Positions 61,727-64,000 of a stretch of DNA of 64,000 bases are shown here, piece by piece. A program made the translations under genes and the position numbers. The notes beneath the pieces are model-generated. The model did not search any database. It was not told where the DNA came from and was given only the letters and a program-made list of their open reading frames with translations. Location of the stretch: assembly GCF_030913705.1 (NCBI RefSeq), contig NZ_CP133190.1:4737501-4801500 (forward strand). Reading direction: 5' to 3'. The DNA comes from Anaerocolumna sp. MB42-C2. Its GTDB lineage: Bacteria > Bacillota > Clostridia > Lachnospirales > Lachnospiraceae. Within the stretch, counting starts at the first letter, position 1. The number at the start of each line of letters is the position of its first letter.

Positions 61727-63958
61727 ATGGAAGAATTAAAAATGGAAGATGACCATTACTTGTCGAAACAGGAAGAGCTAAGAAGTGAGTGGGAAAAAGA
61801 AGAAAAACATCTGTCAGGGTGTCTGGCGGTAATACAGAAAAATATTAATGAGAGCAGCCGAAAACTTTCAGAAATCAAGGCTGATACCAAAGAACTTTAC
61901 GATAATTACCGTTCCGATAATCCGGAACTTCATAATGACCTGGTAATCGGACTTAGTATGCAATCCCAGATAGAGCGTACTCTGTATAAAAATCTGGTGG
62001 CGTTAAAAAAACCGTTTTTCGGAAGAATTGATTATGTGGAATATGGTGAGAATGTAAACCATCCTGTGGATAATAAGGAGCGGCCGAATTTCTCACTTTA
62101 CATTGGAAAAAACGGTGTCAGCAAGACCAGTACGAAGATGATAGTTATTGATTGGAGGGCACCTGTTTCCAGTGTATATTATGACAGCGATATAGGGGAA
62201 AGCTCCTATCTATCGCCTTTTGGTGATCCCATCTATATAAGTCTTAATTTAAAGCGTACCTTTGAAATATCTGACAGTAAATTAGTGGATTTTTATGACA
62301 CGGATGTAATCGCCAATGATGAATTCCTGACAAAATACCTGGGTAAAAATAAAGAAGTAGTACTTGGGGAAATCATAGCCACCATTCAGAAAGAGCAGAA
62401 CGATATAATAAGAGATACACCCTGGCATAGCGTCATAGTACAGGGAGTAGCCGGCAGCGGAAAAACAACGGTTGCCATGCACCGCATATCCTATATTCTC
62501 TATAACTATAAAGATAGATTCCGTTCCGATGAATTTTATATCATCGGAAGCAATAAAATGCTTCTTAATTATATTACCGGAGTTCTACCTAATCTGGATG
62601 TATATAATATAAATCAAATGACGCTGGAAGAATTTTTAATACAATTACTGGATGCTGATTTCAACTTAAAAAAAGGCAAATATGTACTTGGCAACAGCTT
62701 TACAAAACTTAGCACCGTAAATCAGACAGAGAATGAGATAACCTTAAAACACCTGAAAGGTTCCATTAATTTTATAAAAGCATTGGAACATTATTTGGAC
62801 CGGTACGAGTTAAAGATGTTGGCACCAAGATCCATCCTTTATCATGAAAAGGAGATCTATTCAAAGCAAGAGATTACTGATTTCCTTGCTATTTTCAGAG
62901 AGAAACCGCTGCAGGAAAAAATCGATTTACTCAATAAAAGGCTGATTAGTAAGATACGCCTGGTAAATGAAAAAGAGCAGCAGGAGAAAGAAGTAATAAG
63001 TATTGAGATTAAGAAACATAAAGATTATTTTGGGAAAAAACAGACTAAAATCAATCTAATGGATTTCTATAAAACTTTCCTGAATGATCTTATAGAAAAC
63101 AAATCAGAATATAATAAATGTAATCTTGAGATTCCGGAGAATGAAATTATTAGACTTCTGATTTATAATCTGAATAATAGATCCATCGATTTGTATGATT
63201 TAGGTATGTTAACTTATATTAAAAAGAGGCTTAAAATTTCCAAGGATTTTGAGTTCGTAAGACATATAGTGGTGGATGAGGCACAGGACTTTGGAGTTTC
63301 CGTATTTTATATAATGAAACAGCTGTTTAAAGACTGTACTTATACCATTATGGGTGACATTACCCAGAATATACATTATGATACCGGCATGAATGACTGG
63401 GAAGCACTAAAGGAAGAAGTTTTTCAGCCTGAAAAAGATAAATTCTATGTTCTTGCCAAAAGTTACCGTAACACAGTGGAAATCTCAAATTATGCCAGTA
63501 AGGTATTAAAACACTGCTCCTTTAAAACCTATGATATCGAGCCGATTATCCGCCATGGTAAAGAAGTTTCGGTGTTAAGATTAAAGGATGAAAAAGAGAT
63601 GTTTCATAATGCAATTAAGACCATTCATGATAATCTGGATGGTGGTTATACAACGATTGCCGTTATCTGCCGAACCATAGAAGAAACCAGGGAGGTATAC
63701 GAGAAATTAAGTAAACATGTAGCAATCGAACCTCTTAAAGAAGATATGGAGGAAATGAATTTTACCAATGGTATTATGGTGCTTCCTATTCATATGACCA
63801 AAGGTCTGGAATTTGACTCGGTTATTCTATGGAACCCGGATGAAGAACGATATCAGGCCAGTGATGCCGATGCCAAACTGCTATATGTAGCCATTACCAG
63901 AGCGCTGCATGAGCTGTATATTGTATATATGGGAGATTTGGCGAAATTACTGCTTTAA
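61727..63958 (+). CDS. helD: HelD-type UvrD-like helicase (RNA polymerase recycling factor)
   Basis: ATP-driven superfamily 1 motor of 743 residues. An N-terminal coiled coil (about 1-60) of the kind that inserts into the RNA polymerase secondary channel is followed by a domain with VIDWRAPVSSVYYDS, typical of HelD. Walker A GVAGSGKTTVAMHR is at 240-253, motif II is HIVVDEAQDFG, and motif VI is LLYVAITRALHELYIVY near the C-terminus. HelD frees stalled or inactive RNA polymerase from DNA; relatives give rifampicin tolerance in some bacteria. RBS AAGGAGG. Monocistronic. Confidence 0.88.
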   Translation: MEELKMEDDHYLSKQEELRSEWEKEEKHLSGCLAVIQKNINESSRKLSEIKADTKELYDNYRSDNPELHNDLVIGLSMQSQIERTLYKNLVALKKPFFGRIDYVEYGENVNHPVDNKERPNFSLYIGKNGVSKTSTKMIVIDWRAPVSSVYYDSDIGESSYLSPFGDPIYISLNLKRTFEISDSKLVDFYDTDVIANDEFLTKYLGKNKEVVLGEIIATIQKEQNDIIRDTPWHSVIVQGVAGSGKTTVAMHRISYILYNYKDRFRSDEFYIIGSNKMLLNYITGVLPNLDVYNINQMTLEEFLIQLLDADFNLKKGKYVLGNSFTKLSTVNQTENEITLKHLKGSINFIKALEHYLDRYELKMLAPRSILYHEKEIYSKQEITDFLAIFREKPLQEKIDLLNKRLISKIRLVNEKEQQEKEVISIEIKKHKDYFGKKQTKINLMDFYKTFLNDLIENKSEYNKCNLEIPENEIIRLLIYNLNNRSIDLYDLGMLTYIKKRLKISKDFEFVRHIVVDEAQDFGVSVFYIMKQLFKDCTYTIMGDITQNIHYDTGMNDWEALKEEVFQPEKDKFYVLAKSYRNTVEISNYASKVLKHCSFKTYDIEPIIRHGKEVSVLRLKDEKEMFHNAIKTIHDNLDGGYTTIAVICRTIEETREVYEKLSKHVAIEPLKEDMEEMNFTNGIMVLPIHMTKGLEFDSVILWNPDEERYQASDADAKLLYVAITRALHELYIVYMGDLAKLLL

Positions 63959-64000
63959 ATCAATAATAGCTTAAATAGCCAAATTTATTATAAAGATAAT

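Noticed and set aside
1..64000. rRNA, tRNA, CRISPR, prophage or intact insertion sequence
   Set aside because: I looked for conserved rRNA/tRNA patterns, spaced repeats and transposase-like proteins and found none that could be supported.

Overview
The window looks like a chromosome segment of an anaerobic, spore-forming low-GC Firmicute, most likely a Lachnospiraceae/Clostridia member. The evidence is AT-rich DNA with strong AGGAGG ribosome-binding sites, two T-box leaders, LicT-type antitermination, a Rex-like operator, GHKL/LytTR signalling and spore-surface-like proteins. I see no rRNA, tRNA, CRISPR array, phage module or intact transposase.

Layout. 1-1.9 kb: 3' part of a GH106-like glycosidase. 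2.1-5.8 kb: OmpR-type two-component system followed by a two-gene ABC exporter. 5.8-8.9 kb: a tryptophan T-box leader (UGG specifier) upstream of a three-gene ABC importer (TrpXYZ type). 9.2-29.8 kb: a large pectin (rhamnogalacturonan I, RG-I) locus. It contains an AraC regulator, a GH4 alpha-galacturonidase with the CHEV motif, a YesU-like DUF1961 protein, a YesS-like membrane AraC regulator, a rhamnogalacturonan acetylesterase-like SGNH enzyme, an LplB/LplC/LplA-type ABC importer, a YetA/PL26-like exo-lyase, a GH2 enzyme with a discoidin domain and a second GH106-like enzyme. None of the enzymes has a visible signal peptide, so the picture is uptake of RG-I oligosaccharides and breakdown in the cytoplasm.

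30-41 kb: a coiled-coil protein of unknown function; an alanine T-box (GCA specifier) upstream of a short alanyl-tRNA synthetase and an alanine:Na+ symporter; a soluble chemoreceptor with an unusual leader; an AlkZ-related protein; an AgrA/AgrC-like pair; a lipoprotein; and a broken yjbQ. 41-50.5 kb: a choice-of-anchor-A protein with Pro- and Cys-rich repeats, a NimA-like flavoprotein, a Cthe_2159-like beta-helix lipoprotein, a GH2 glycosidase and TldE/TldD.

50.5-56 kb: a complete sugar PTS operon (licT, EIICBA, HPr, EI) with two antiterminator/terminator sites; its HPr has Arg at position 46 in place of the regulatory Ser. 56-64 kb: two divergent genes sharing a spore-surface-like domain, an iron alcohol dehydrogenase behind a Rex-like site, a TetR / Cys-rich / methyltransferase operon and a HelD-type helicase.

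Across the window a dispersed hairpin-rich repeat occurs at least five, probably six, times. Each copy starts at the U-tract of an intrinsic terminator or attenuator. Two other palindromic repeats lie inside the pectin locus.
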